NCBI GenBank assembly: GCA_964567545.1
Contig: CAZMNB010000031.1
Span: 1 to 12,686, forward strand
Direction of reading: 5' to 3'
Length of the DNA: 12,686 nucleotides
Origin: UBA7398 sp964567545
GTDB taxonomy: Bacteria > Actinomycetota > Actinomycetes > Nanopelagicales > Nanopelagicaceae
Position numbers and translations under genes: made by a program. Position 1 is the first letter of the stretch, and each line of letters opens with the position of its first letter. Under the pieces are notes generated by a model. That model saw only the letters and a list, made by a program, of their open reading frames with translations. It searched no databases and was not told the DNA's origin. This document shows, piece by piece, positions 6,068 to 12,686 of the stretch.

Positions 6068-7021
6068 GTGAATAGCGACCCGATTAACAGCGGTGAAATT
6101 CTAGTTGAGGTTGTCAGAAATGAGATGGTTGAGTCGCTACATAGCGGTCATTTACTAATTTTGGATGGTAATGGTCGCAAAACTCTTTCACTTGGTTCAA
6201 CTGAGCGTGCGATCTATCCAAGATCAGCGATCAAAGCAATTCAAGCATCCGCAATGGTTCGTAGCGGGCTTAAATTAGATCCGAAGTTGTTAGCGCTAGT
6301 TTGCTCAAGTCATGCTGGAACATCCGAACATATGGATGGCGCACTAGCAATTTTAAAGTCCGCTGGCCTTGATGAGAGTGCTCTGAAAAATACGCCAGAT
6401 AAGCCACTGGGCGACAAAGAGCGAAGGGCGTGGGGAGATAACGCTCCAACTTCGTTAGCTGCAAATTGCAGCGGGAAACATTCTGGGATGGTCGCAACTT
6501 GCGTGCTCAATGGTTGGGATATTGCAAATTATTTAAACCCAAACCATGAGTTGCAAAGTGCTTGCCGAAAAGAATTGGAAACTTTGGCAGGTGAGAAAGT
6601 TTCGCAGGTAGCGGTAGATGGTTGTGGTGCACCGCTATTTGCAATCACACTATCTGGATTAGCAAAAGCAATTCATGCACTGACAACCTCGAAAGATCCA
6701 ATTCACCAAGAAGTTATAAACGCTTGTCGTAAATTTCCTAAAATGATTTCTGGCGAAGGTCGATTACCAACGCTTGCAATGGAAAAAGTTGCTGGACTCT
6801 TTTGTAAAGATGGCGCAGAAGGCGTTGTTGTGCTCTCGTTGCAAGATGGCCAAACAATGGTTTGGAAAATTAGTGATGGATCTTTTCGTGGGGCAGCACA
6901 ATTAATGGCGGCTGGCTTAGCAAGAATGGGCATCAAGGTGGAATTTGAGCCTGAAAAAGTATTAGGCGGCGGCCAAGTTGTGGGAGAAATTCGCGCTAGT
7001 AGACTTTTGCGCCATGGCTAA
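6068..7021 (+). CDS. L-asparaginase II (Rhizobium etli-type, Asparaginase_II family)
   Basis: This 317-aa enzyme should hydrolyse asparagine to aspartate and ammonia in the cytoplasm; no signal peptide is seen. Family motifs are clear: YPRSAIKAIQA with Ser53 and Lys56 as the serine-lysine tandem, SSHAGTSEH at about 80-88, NCSGKHSGM with Cys134 and Lys137, and VDGCGAP with Cys186. Cys134, Lys137 and Cys186 match the zinc-site residues known in the R. etli enzymes, numbered within a few residues. GTG 6068 is chosen because it follows a good GAGGGAG; longer frames would run into the divergent secreted protein gene. The 3' end overlaps mshA by 8 bases, indicating an operon. Release of ammonium next to a glnR-bearing region is notable, but no GlnR site was identified. 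Confidence 0.9.
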   Translation: MNSDPINSGEILVEVVRNEMVESLHSGHLLILDGNGRKTLSLGSTERAIYPRSAIKAIQASAMVRSGLKLDPKLLALVCSSHAGTSEHMDGALAILKSAGLDESALKNTPDKPLGDKERRAWGDNAPTSLAANCSGKHSGMVATCVLNGWDIANYLNPNHELQSACRKELETLAGEKVSQVAVDGCGAPLFAITLSGLAKAIHALTTSKDPIHQEVINACRKFPKMISGEGRLPTLAMEKVAGLFCKDGAEGVVVLSLQDGQTMVWKISDGSFRGAAQLMAAGLARMGIKVEFEPEKVLGGGQVVGEIRASRLLRHG

Positions 7022-8294
7022 AAAATCAGCTAATCGAATCGCAACTTTGATGTTGCATACCTCTCCACTTGATCAAGCGGGTACAGGTGATGCTGGCGGC
7101 ATGAACGTTTATGTTGTTGAAAGCGCAAAAAAGATGGCCAACTCCGGTGTCGAAGTCGATATCTTTACTAGGTCAACGAAATCCGGGCTCCCCGAAAAAG
7201 TAGAAATTGCTCCTGGTGTAAATGTGCGACATATCGAGGCTGGTCCATATCAAGGGATAACCAAAGATGAATTACCATCGCAACTTTGTGCGCTCACCTC
7301 TTCATTTATGCATGTAGAAGCGAGTTTGCCGCGTGGTTACTACGATCTAATTCATTCGCATTATTGGATTTCAGGACAACTTGGTTGGATGGTTTCGGAA
7401 CGATTAGGAATTCCACTAGTACACACAATGCACACAATGGCCAAAGTTAAAAATTTAGCCCTTGCCGATGGTGAAGCTCCTGAGCCAACCACGCGCGCAA
7501 TTGGTGAAGAGCAAGTCGTGCGCGCCGCCAAAGCGCTAATTGCAAATACTGATTCAGAAGCTGCCAGTTTGGTTTCGCTTTATGATGCTTGCCCAGATAA
7601 TGTTTTCGTAGTTACACCTGGAGTAGACCTAGGAAGATTTAAAATTGGCGTTGGCAAAAAAGCTTCGCGGGAAAAGTTAAATATTGCTGATGATGCTTTA
7701 CTCCTAACTTTTGTCGGTCGAATCCAACCGCATAAAGGTCCAGATGTATTGGTTCGCGCTGCGGCGGAAATGGTGATGCACTCACCACATCTCCGCGCAA
7801 AATTAGCGGTAATGATTATTGGCGGCGCATCTGGAAATGGAACTTTGGAACCAGAGAAGCTAAAGAACTTAGCGAAGTTTTTGGGCATTGAAGAGATAGT
7901 GCATTTTGTACCTCCGGTAGCTCGTGAAGATTTACCAGATTGGTATCGCGCCGCGGATTTAGTTTGTGTGCCTTCGTATAGTGAATCTTTCGGCTTGGTG
8001 GCGTTAGAAGCACAAGCCTGCGGAACCCCAGTTGTTGCAACTGCAGTGGGTGGCTTAAGAACCGCGGTTTCGGATGGTATTTCTGGTTCGTTAGTTGATG
8101 GCCATGATCCAAAAGCGTGGTCAGCCGTCATCTCCCGATTGCTATCCGAACCACAGAAGCGATTGCTCTTATCAATGGGCGCGGTTGAGCATGCTTCGCA
8201 CTTTGGTTGGGATGCAACCGCCCGTGGCATGCTCGATGTTTATGATCGAATACTTTCGAACCAAGCACAAAGTTCGCAAGTGCGGCTAGCTTAA
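7014..8294 (+). CDS. mshA: D-inositol-3-phosphate glycosyltransferase MshA
   Basis: MshA transfers N-acetylglucosamine from UDP-GlcNAc to 1L-inositol-1-phosphate, the first committed step of mycothiol synthesis. The 426-aa protein is a GT4-family GT-B enzyme. Its N-terminal domain holds SPLDQAGTGDAGGMNVYV (residues 17-34), diagnostic for MshA, and HSHYWISG plus VHTMHTMAKVKN. The C-terminal nucleotide-sugar domain has FVGRIQPHKG with R236 and K241, and the EX7E motif E324-E332 in ESFGLVALE. ATG 7014 gives the usual start just before the first beta strand; an upstream in-frame opening at 6978 lies inside the asparaginase gene. Translation is probably coupled to the asparaginase gene, but TAGACT eight bases before the ATG could also drive a near-leaderless internal transcript. 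With mshD at 149-1066, the window carries the first and last mycothiol enzymes. Confidence 0.96.
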   Translation: MAKKSANRIATLMLHTSPLDQAGTGDAGGMNVYVVESAKKMANSGVEVDIFTRSTKSGLPEKVEIAPGVNVRHIEAGPYQGITKDELPSQLCALTSSFMHVEASLPRGYYDLIHSHYWISGQLGWMVSERLGIPLVHTMHTMAKVKNLALADGEAPEPTTRAIGEEQVVRAAKALIANTDSEAASLVSLYDACPDNVFVVTPGVDLGRFKIGVGKKASREKLNIADDALLLTFVGRIQPHKGPDVLVRAAAEMVMHSPHLRAKLAVMIIGGASGNGTLEPEKLKNLAKFLGIEEIVHFVPPVAREDLPDWYRAADLVCVPSYSESFGLVALEAQACGTPVVATAVGGLRTAVSDGISGSLVDGHDPKAWSAVISRLLSEPQKRLLLSMGAVEHASHFGWDATARGMLDVYDRILSNQAQSSQVRLA

Positions 8295-8296
8295 AT

Positions 8297-8782
8297 ATGT
8301 CAGCTCAATCTTTAGCAATCGCAACTATTGAGGAATTTATTGAATCACACGATATTGATACCGAACGAAGTAACGATTCAACTTTTTTAATCACCCTCCC
8401 GGGCGAAACAAAACTACAAACTCATTGCGCCTTTGTAGTCGGGGATCACTCATTAAGTATTAACGCATTCGTGATTCGAAAGCCCGACGAAAATATCGCG
8501 GCAGTTCATCAGTACTTACTAACTAAGAATGCGACGATGTATGCGGTCACATTTGCGATTAACGAATTGGGTGACATTTATCTAGTTGGACGGTTACCTT
8601 TAGCAGCAGTGAGTGAGCAAGAGCTCGATCGAATTCTCGGAGCGGTGCTGCAATATTCAGATTCTTCATTTAACCCGTTACTCGAGCTGGGCTTTGCAAA
8701 CGCAATTCGACGCGAATGGGCCTGGCGGGTTTCACGCGGAGAATCACTTGCCAATTTACAAGCCTTTACACATTTGGTTTAA
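8297..8782 (+). CDS. YbjN-domain protein (type III secretion chaperone-like fold)
   Basis: The 161-aa protein matches the YbjN domain in character: an N-terminal helix (IEEFIESHD), a strand pair (TFLITLPGETKLQTHCAFVVG and LSINAFVIR), HQYLLTKNATMYAVTFAINELGDIYLVGRLPLAAV, and a C-terminal helix ending SFNPLLELGFA. YbjN proteins resemble secretion chaperones structurally; in actinobacteria they are common next to mshA and phosphoglycerate mutase genes, and their role is not established. The start ATG is 2 bases after the mshA stop, so it is co-transcribed. No membrane segment or cofactor motif is visible. Confidence 0.8.
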   Translation: MSAQSLAIATIEEFIESHDIDTERSNDSTFLITLPGETKLQTHCAFVVGDHSLSINAFVIRKPDENIAAVHQYLLTKNATMYAVTFAINELGDIYLVGRLPLAAVSEQELDRILGAVLQYSDSSFNPLLELGFANAIRREWAWRVSRGESLANLQAFTHLV

Positions 8783-8797
8783 GAAGTATTAATTGAA

Positions 8798-8809
8798 TAA
8801 GATAGCGTT
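8798..8809 (+). promoter_or_regulatory. Leaderless-type -10 element of gpmA
   Basis: TAAGAT at 8798-8803 is followed by six bases and ATG 8810. This suggests gpmA has its own promoter despite lying only 27 bases behind ybjN. TTGGTT at 8774-8779 is a weak -35 candidate. Confidence 0.6.
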
Positions 8810-9556
8810 ATGACTTACTCACTAATCCTGTTGCGCCATGGTGAAAGTGAGTGGAATGCTAAGAATTTATTTACAGGTTGGGTAGATGTCCGACTTTCTG
8901 CTAAAGGTGAATCTGAAGCAAAGCGCGGTGGTGAATTATTAAAGTCGAAGAATTTATTACCTGACGTGGTTCATACTTCAATGCTTCGGCGTGCGATTAA
9001 CACATCACAGATTGCACTAGATGCCTGTGATCGCTTTTGGATTCCAGTACGCCGTTCCTGGCGGTTAAATGAGCGACATTACGGTGATTTACAGGGTAAA
9101 GATAAAGCAGCAACTCTGGCGGAATATGGGGAAGTTCAATTCAAATTATGGCGCCGCTCATTTGATGTGCCACCACCACCTATCGGCGACGAGAATGAAT
9201 TTAGCCAAGCTAAAGATGTGAGATACGCGGAGTTAGGTATGGCTATTCCTAAGACTGAATGTTTAAAGGATGTCGTAAATCGCATGATGCCTTATTGGAA
9301 CGAATCGATTATTCCGGATTTGAAAGCTGGCAATCGAGTATTGGTAACAGCGCACGGAAACTCGCTACGAGCGTTGGTAAAACACCTTGATGGAATTTCT
9401 GATGAAGATATTGCAGAACTTAATATCCCTACCGGGATTCCATTGCGCTATGAATTAAATGAAAACTTTAAGCCAATCAAAAAAGGTGGCGAGTACTTAG
9501 ACCCAATCGGTGCGTTAGACGCGATTTCTAAGGTTGCAAACCAAGGAAAACAATAA
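8810..9556 (+). CDS. gpmA: 2,3-bisphosphoglycerate-dependent phosphoglycerate mutase
   Basis: GpmA interconverts 3- and 2-phosphoglycerate in glycolysis and gluconeogenesis using a phosphohistidine intermediate. The 248-aa length is typical. LLRHGESEWNAKNLFTGW contains the phosphorylated His10; LNERHYGDLQGKDKA gives the acid residue and substrate-binding loop; VTAHGNSLRALVKHLDG supplies the second catalytic His182. The bPGM-specific insertion (RRSFDVPPPP) is present, separating it from shorter phosphatases of the superfamily. It follows mshA and ybjN as in other actinobacteria, but with its own apparent leaderless promoter. One base separates its stop from the convergent phoU stop. Confidence 0.97.
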   Translation: MTYSLILLRHGESEWNAKNLFTGWVDVRLSAKGESEAKRGGELLKSKNLLPDVVHTSMLRRAINTSQIALDACDRFWIPVRRSWRLNERHYGDLQGKDKAATLAEYGEVQFKLWRRSFDVPPPPIGDENEFSQAKDVRYAELGMAIPKTECLKDVVNRMMPYWNESIIPDLKAGNRVLVTAHGNSLRALVKHLDGISDEDIAELNIPTGIPLRYELNENFKPIKKGGEYLDPIGALDAISKVANQGKQ

Positions 9557-9557
9557 C

Positions 9558-10217
9558 TTATTCAACGTTAGAATATTTTCCGGTTACTTGGAAATATACT
9601 CGGCGCGCTACCGAAACTGCGTGGTCTGCATAACGTTCGTAATATCTACCGATTAAAGTAATATCAATTGCAGTTTCTATTCCATGAGTCCAATTATCAT
9701 CTAATAAAACTACAAATAGTTGGCGATGTAATTTATCCATCTGATCATCATCGGTTTCAAGTTCTACCGCTTTTTCAATATTTTTCGAAGATATTATTTC
9801 ACCAGTTTTTGATGAAATTAACTTGGCGACTTTTCCCATCTCTTCGATAGTAAGTAAAAGTTCTGAAGGTACTGCGCCTTGTGGGTGGCGCAATCTAGTA
9901 ATTTTTGCAACGTGGTGTGCCATATCGCCCATGCGCTCCAAGTCGGCGCTCATCCGTAGCGCAGTAACTAGCGCACGTAAATCGGAAGCCACTGGTTGTT
10001 GACGTGCAATAATGTCAATAATTCGCGCATCTAAGTCATGTTGTATTTCATCAATTTTGTCATCAGATTTAATAATTGCTTCAGCTTCAGCTAGATCAGC
10101 AGTTAGCAAAGCATGGGTTGCTTTATCAATCGCATCGGTAACTAGTGTTGAAAGGTCTACTAGGGTTTGGGTTACGCCATCTAACTCATCTTGGAATGCA
10201 GTTCTTAACCAGGCCAT
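9558..10217 (-). CDS. phoU: Phosphate-signalling regulator PhoU
   Basis: PhoU represses the phosphate-starvation response by linking the Pst transporter to the PhoR-type kinase. The 219-aa protein shows two repeated three-helix PhoU domains, with the metal-binding ExxxD motifs at E94-D98 (RMSADLERMGD) and E194-D198 (GRYYERYADHAV). I start it at ATG 10217 because TACGGT lies exactly six bases upstream; a TTG at 10223 would add two residues and break that spacing. It is divergent from the kinase gene, sharing a 129-base region with a candidate PHO box, as in Streptomyces phoU/phoR. No pst genes are in the window. Confidence 0.95.
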   Translation of the reverse strand: MAWLRTAFQDELDGVTQTLVDLSTLVTDAIDKATHALLTADLAEAEAIIKSDDKIDEIQHDLDARIIDIIARQQPVASDLRALVTALRMSADLERMGDMAHHVAKITRLRHPQGAVPSELLLTIEEMGKVAKLISSKTGEIISSKNIEKAVELETDDDQMDKLHRQLFVVLLDDNWTHGIETAIDITLIGRYYERYADHAVSVARRVYFQVTGKYSNVE

Positions 10218-10229
10218 CCGCAAACCGTA
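10218..10229 (-). promoter_or_regulatory. Leaderless-type -10 element of phoU
   Basis: On the minus strand, TACGGT (10224-10229) is followed by six bases and ATG 10217. Confidence 0.6.
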
Positions 10230-10258
10230 ACGGAGAACATCGACTCACGCGAGTACTG

Positions 10259-10288
10259 AAGTGAACGTGTGCTTGCCAGTGGGTGAAC
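10259..10288. promoter_or_regulatory. Candidate PHO box (RegX3/PhoP operator) between phoU and senX3
   Basis: On the minus strand GTTCACCC (10281-10288) and GTTCACTT (10259-10266) are direct repeats offset by 22 bases, two 11-base units. Streptomyces PhoP sites are 11-base direct repeats with a GTTCACC core, so this fits; the middle unit is poor (GGCAAGCA). The site lies about 42-71 bases upstream of the predicted phoU start and 59-88 upstream of the kinase start, placed to control both. Confidence 0.55.
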
Positions 10289-10334
10289 AGTTGGTAACGC
10301 GCCATAAAGGTGCAAAATCAGTGGCGTATCTCCG

Positions 10335-10346
10335 TACGATAGCCCC
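10335..10346 (+). promoter_or_regulatory. Leaderless-type -10 element of the senX3-regX3 operon
   Basis: TACGAT at 10335-10340 is followed by six bases and GTG 10347, which supports this GTG as the true start and a leaderless transcript. Confidence 0.6.
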
Positions 10347-11426
10347 GTGAAGTTCCTGCGTAGTAAAAACGAGGCCGAATTAGCAAACGTTCCAGAAATT
10401 CTTCCGGAAATTTTAAAGACCGCTCTACTGGCGCTTGAAAGCGACTCGTTGATTTTATTGCCGGGTGAAGTGCCAATTTTTCAATCACCGGGAATCATCT
10501 CGTTTGGCATACTCCGAGAAAATCGAGTAATCAGCGAAGAGTTGTTAGCGCTAGTACGAGTAGTCCGACGGACGAGTCAGTTACATCGCGGCGAAATTGA
10601 ATTACCTCGCGGTCCAATTGGTGAAGGAAAACGCGAACTTAGCGTAACTGTAGCGCCATTAAACGGCTCTGGAATGATTTTAGTTTTAATTTCAGACGAA
10701 AGTGAATATCAGAAAGTTGATGCAATTCGCCGCGACTTTGTTGCCAATATTTCCCATGAACTTAAAACACCAATCGGTGCCTTATCCTTATTGAGCGAAG
10801 CTGTTTTAGGTGCGAAGAGTGATCCAGATGCTGTGGTTAAGTTCGCTTCAAAAATGCAAAAGGAATCACGACGCTTAACCGATCTAGTACAAGAAATTAT
10901 CAACTTATCGCGATTACAAGGTAATGACCCACTCCATTCTGCTTATGCCGTGGATGTTGAAGACATAATTCGTGAAGCTGCAAATCAATGTCAAATTAAC
11001 GCTGAAAGCCGAAATATCGAAATAGTTTTTGGAGAAATATCTAATTCGACTGTATTGGGTGATCGGGATCAATTAATTATGGCGGCCCATAATTTAATTG
11101 ATAATGCGATTAATTACAGCCCAGAGAGTACGAAGATTTCGGTAAGCGCTTCAGTAGTTGATGGGGTTGTTGAAATTTCAGTTGCTGATCAAGGAATCGG
11201 AATTGGCGAGAATGAACTTGAGCGAATATTTGAAAGGTTTTACCGGATTGATCCAGCAAGATCTCGTGAAACTGGCGGCACTGGACTTGGACTTTCAATA
11301 GTTAAACATGTCGCCATAAATCATGGCGGTGATGTAAAAGTGTGGAGCAAGATAAATGTTGGAAGTACTTTCGCGTTGCGGTTACCGATTGCACCAGAAG
11401 AGAGTATTGAAGATGTTGAAAATTAG
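10347..11426 (+). CDS. senX3: SenX3/PhoR-type sensor histidine kinase lacking membrane segments
   Basis: This 359-aa kinase should phosphorylate the adjacent RegX3-like regulator under phosphate limitation. It has a PAS-like N-terminal region (about 10-115), the dimerisation/phosphoacceptor helix RRDFVANISHELKTPIG with His137, and a catalytic ATPase domain with N box (N249, N253 in NLIDNAINYSP), G1 (DQGIGI), F box (FERFYRIDPARSRETGG) and G2 (GTGLGLSIVKH). IRRDFVANISHELKTPIGAL and INLSRLQG are close to mycobacterial SenX3. SenX3 and Streptomyces PhoR have N-terminal membrane helices; here none is visible, and an in-frame TAA at 10305-10307 forbids a longer N-terminus. The protein is therefore predicted soluble, perhaps held by PhoU. 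The start is GTG with a spaced TACGAT. regX3 follows 12 bases after the stop. Confidence 0.92.
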   Translation: MKFLRSKNEAELANVPEILPEILKTALLALESDSLILLPGEVPIFQSPGIISFGILRENRVISEELLALVRVVRRTSQLHRGEIELPRGPIGEGKRELSVTVAPLNGSGMILVLISDESEYQKVDAIRRDFVANISHELKTPIGALSLLSEAVLGAKSDPDAVVKFASKMQKESRRLTDLVQEIINLSRLQGNDPLHSAYAVDVEDIIREAANQCQINAESRNIEIVFGEISNSTVLGDRDQLIMAAHNLIDNAINYSPESTKISVSASVVDGVVEISVADQGIGIGENELERIFERFYRIDPARSRETGGTGLGLSIVKHVAINHGGDVKVWSKINVGSTFALRLPIAPEESIEDVEN

Positions 11427-11438
11427 GATGGGGAGTTT

Positions 11439-12122
11439 ATGGTTCGGATATTGATTGTAGAAGATGAGTCTTCGTTTTCAGAAGCGCTGGAATTCCTGCT
11501 TAGCAAAGAGGGATTCGCAATAGTTACTGCTGCAAATGGTACAGACGCCATCACCAAATTTGATCAGGGTGGAATTGACCTGGTGCTCCTTGATCTAATG
11601 ATTCCTGAAGTCTCTGGGACTGAAGTCTGCCGTCAAATTAGAACTAAATCCAAAGTGCCAATCATCATGTTGACCGCAAAGGATTCCGAAGTAGATAAAG
11701 TGGTTGGGCTAGAACTCGGTGCGGATGATTATGTAACAAAGCCCTATTCAACGCGCGAACTGGTGGCGCGGATTCGGGCTGTGCTTCGGAGAAATTCTGG
11801 TGAATCAGCAATTGGAGATATTGGTACCATGACTTTAGGTCCTGTGCGGATGGATACTGATCGACATCAAGTTTCGGTTAATGGTGTAAATATTTCACTT
11901 CCGCTTAAAGAATTTGAATTATTAGAATTTTTAATGCGCAATTCAGGACGGGTCCTTACTCGAGTGCAGTTGATTGACCGGGTCTGGGGCAGTGACTATG
12001 TTGGTGATACTAAAACTTTAGATGTGCATATCAAAAGATTAAGAGCGAAGATTGAAGTGGATCCAGCCAATCCTGTATTTATCCAGACCGTTAGGGGGCT
12101 GGGGTACAAGCTGGAGTTTTAG
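11439..12122 (+). CDS. regX3: RegX3/PhoP-type OmpR-family response regulator (phosphate response)
   Basis: The 227-aa regulator has an intact receiver (E8-D9-E10, phosphoacceptor D52 in VLLDLMIP, T79, K101 in YVTKPYS) and an OmpR winged helix (LPLKEFELLEFLMRNSGRVL, KTLDVHIKRLRAKIEVDPAN, QTVRGLGYKLEF). Stretches such as DKVVGLELGADDYVTKPYS and RVWGSDYVGDTKTLDVH are nearly those of mycobacterial RegX3. It would bind PHO boxes, probably including the one upstream of its own operon. GGGGAG ends only 3 bases before the ATG, a short spacing. The last 32 bases overlap the convergent lipoprotein gene. Confidence 0.96.
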   Translation: MVRILIVEDESSFSEALEFLLSKEGFAIVTAANGTDAITKFDQGGIDLVLLDLMIPEVSGTEVCRQIRTKSKVPIIMLTAKDSEVDKVVGLELGADDYVTKPYSTRELVARIRAVLRRNSGESAIGDIGTMTLGPVRMDTDRHQVSVNGVNISLPLKEFELLEFLMRNSGRVLTRVQLIDRVWGSDYVGDTKTLDVHIKRLRAKIEVDPANPVFIQTVRGLGYKLEF

Positions 12123-12618
12123 GATCTGTGCAAAGAACTGGGGTCTGCAACGCTACATCTTTAAACTCTCCAGTTTTTTCACGAACTAGTGCAGTTAAAT
12201 TTATCGTTCCAGCGCTAGAAAAAGTTATTGAAACTGGTACGCGCTTACCGATTGTTGAGTTTAAAACTAATGCTCCAGCGTTAGCATTTGCACTTTCACC
12301 AGCAAATATTAATGGGCTATTTTTTAAAACTATATTAGAACCTGAAATTAGCGCCGGACTTCCATTAATAGAGATGCTCTTAACACTTTCAGCTTGATCG
12401 CCATTATTAACAAAAGTGCCAACTAAAACTCCAGAACCATCTGGTTGGGCAACAATTAAAAGGTGACGAATTTTCATTAATCCTAAGTCTGCTTCAACAC
12501 CATCTGTTACTTGCTTAATCTTTCGAGTTGGTGCATCAAACCCAGCGCCACAACTAGTTAGAAATAACGAAGCAATTACAGAGATAAGTAGCGATGTGAG
12601 CAATGTAGATTTTTTCAT
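12091..12618 (-). CDS. LpqE-like secreted lipoprotein
   Basis: The 175-aa protein starts with a lipoprotein signal peptide: KK, a hydrophobic core (LLTSLLISVIASLFL) and lipobox LTSC with Cys23 as the lipidated residue. The mature part is beta-rich: VEADLGLMKIRHLLIVAQ, GVLVGTFVNNGDQAESVKSI, SPLIFAGESANANAGALVLN, KRVPVSITFSSAGTINLTAL. This order resembles mycobacterial LpqE as I recall it, an envelope lipoprotein of unknown function adjacent to carD. The match is by pattern only. A Cys/Pro-rich tail (CTDPKTPACTPAP) is encoded in the 32 bases antisense to the regX3 end and just beyond. TAAGAT-N6-ATG supports the start. Confidence 0.8.
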   Translation of the reverse strand: MKKSTLLTSLLISVIASLFLTSCGAGFDAPTRKIKQVTDGVEADLGLMKIRHLLIVAQPDGSGVLVGTFVNNGDQAESVKSISINGSPALISGSNIVLKNSPLIFAGESANANAGALVLNSTIGKRVPVSITFSSAGTINLTALVREKTGEFKDVALQTPVLCTDPKTPACTPAP

Positions 12619-12630
12619 AAGGGAATCTTA
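12619..12630 (-). promoter_or_regulatory. Leaderless-type -10 element of the lipoprotein gene
   Basis: On the minus strand, TAAGAT (12625-12630) is followed by six bases and ATG 12618. Confidence 0.6.
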
Positions 12631-12651
12631 TTAGAAAGTATTTATCGTAAT

Positions 12652-12686
12652 ATGCAAAAACGGCAAAAAATGAGTGATATTGGCTG
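12652..12686 (+). CDS. Possible start of a rightward gene cut by the window edge
   Basis: ATG 12652 and ATG 12670 are in the same frame, open to the window end (MQKRQKMSDIG). TAATAT at 12648-12653 could be the -10 for the second ATG. In Mycobacterium the gene divergent from lpqE is carD, but these few residues do not resemble CarD, so only a low-confidence start is reported. Confidence 0.2.
   Translation, partial: MQKRQKMSDIG

Noticed and set aside
7580..8230. Long open frame antisense to mshA
   Set aside because: It lies wholly within a highly conserved gene, has no recognisable domain and is typical of a codon-usage shadow.
10218..10223. TTG 10223 as the start of phoU
   Set aside because: It adds two residues, and it would spoil the TACGGT-N6-ATG spacing shared with other genes.
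10243..10254. Short inverted repeat (ACTC-ACGC-GAGT) in the phoU/senX3 space as a terminator or operator
   Set aside because: The arms are only 4 bases and no T-run follows; it is within chance expectation.

Overview
This is a gene-dense, AT-leaning stretch of an actinobacterial chromosome. The lineage call rests on the gene set: two mycothiol biosynthesis enzymes (MshA, MshD), a GlnR-type orphan regulator next to mshD (as in Mycobacterium Rv0818/Rv0819), a SenX3/RegX3 (PhoR/PhoP) pair divergent from phoU, and an LpqE-like lipoprotein. The low GC, almost absent intergenic DNA, apparently leaderless genes and secreted proteins with short TCVK motifs suggest a streamlined freshwater actinobacterium of the acI/Nanopelagicales kind. 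That placement is inference and no marker here proves it.

Layout. 1-148: the 3' end of a rightward gene for a protein ending in a small Cys/Lys-rich tail. 149-1773 (-): glnR and mshD, coupled by a 4-base overlap. 1858-3176 (+): a Fur/Nur-family metalloregulator coupled by ATGA to ygfZ. 3173-3550 (-): a DsrE-like protein. 3576-4199 (+): an unlisted 39-aa membrane peptide gene followed by a nitrobindin-like beta-barrel gene. 4200-6037 (-): one large secreted-protein gene, broken on paper by a 100-N scaffold gap. 6068-8782 (+): asparaginase II, mshA and ybjN. 8810-9556 (+): gpmA. 9558-10217 (-): phoU. 10347-12122 (+): senX3-like kinase and regX3. 12091-12618 (-): LpqE-like lipoprotein. The last ~50 bases may hold the start of another rightward gene.

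Functionally, the window joins nitrogen control (GlnR, asparaginase), redox and thiol metabolism (MshA, MshD, YgfZ, a possible heme protein), phosphate sensing (PhoU, SenX3, RegX3, with a candidate PHO box between the divergent arms) and central glycolysis (GpmA). Most genes are conserved actinobacterial housekeeping genes in an order that partly resembles Streptomyces and Mycobacterium.

Most noteworthy: (i) the N gap is flanked by identical 55-bp sequences, and collapsing them restores a single 560-codon frame; (ii) seven starts on both strands share TANNNT-N6-start, a leaderless promoter architecture that also settles start codons; (iii) the phosphate sensor kinase has no membrane segment, and an in-frame upstream stop rules out a missing one; (iv) all five convergent gene pairs abut or overlap, one by 32 bases. 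I saw no mobile element, CRISPR array, tRNA or rRNA, and no convincing hairpin terminator.
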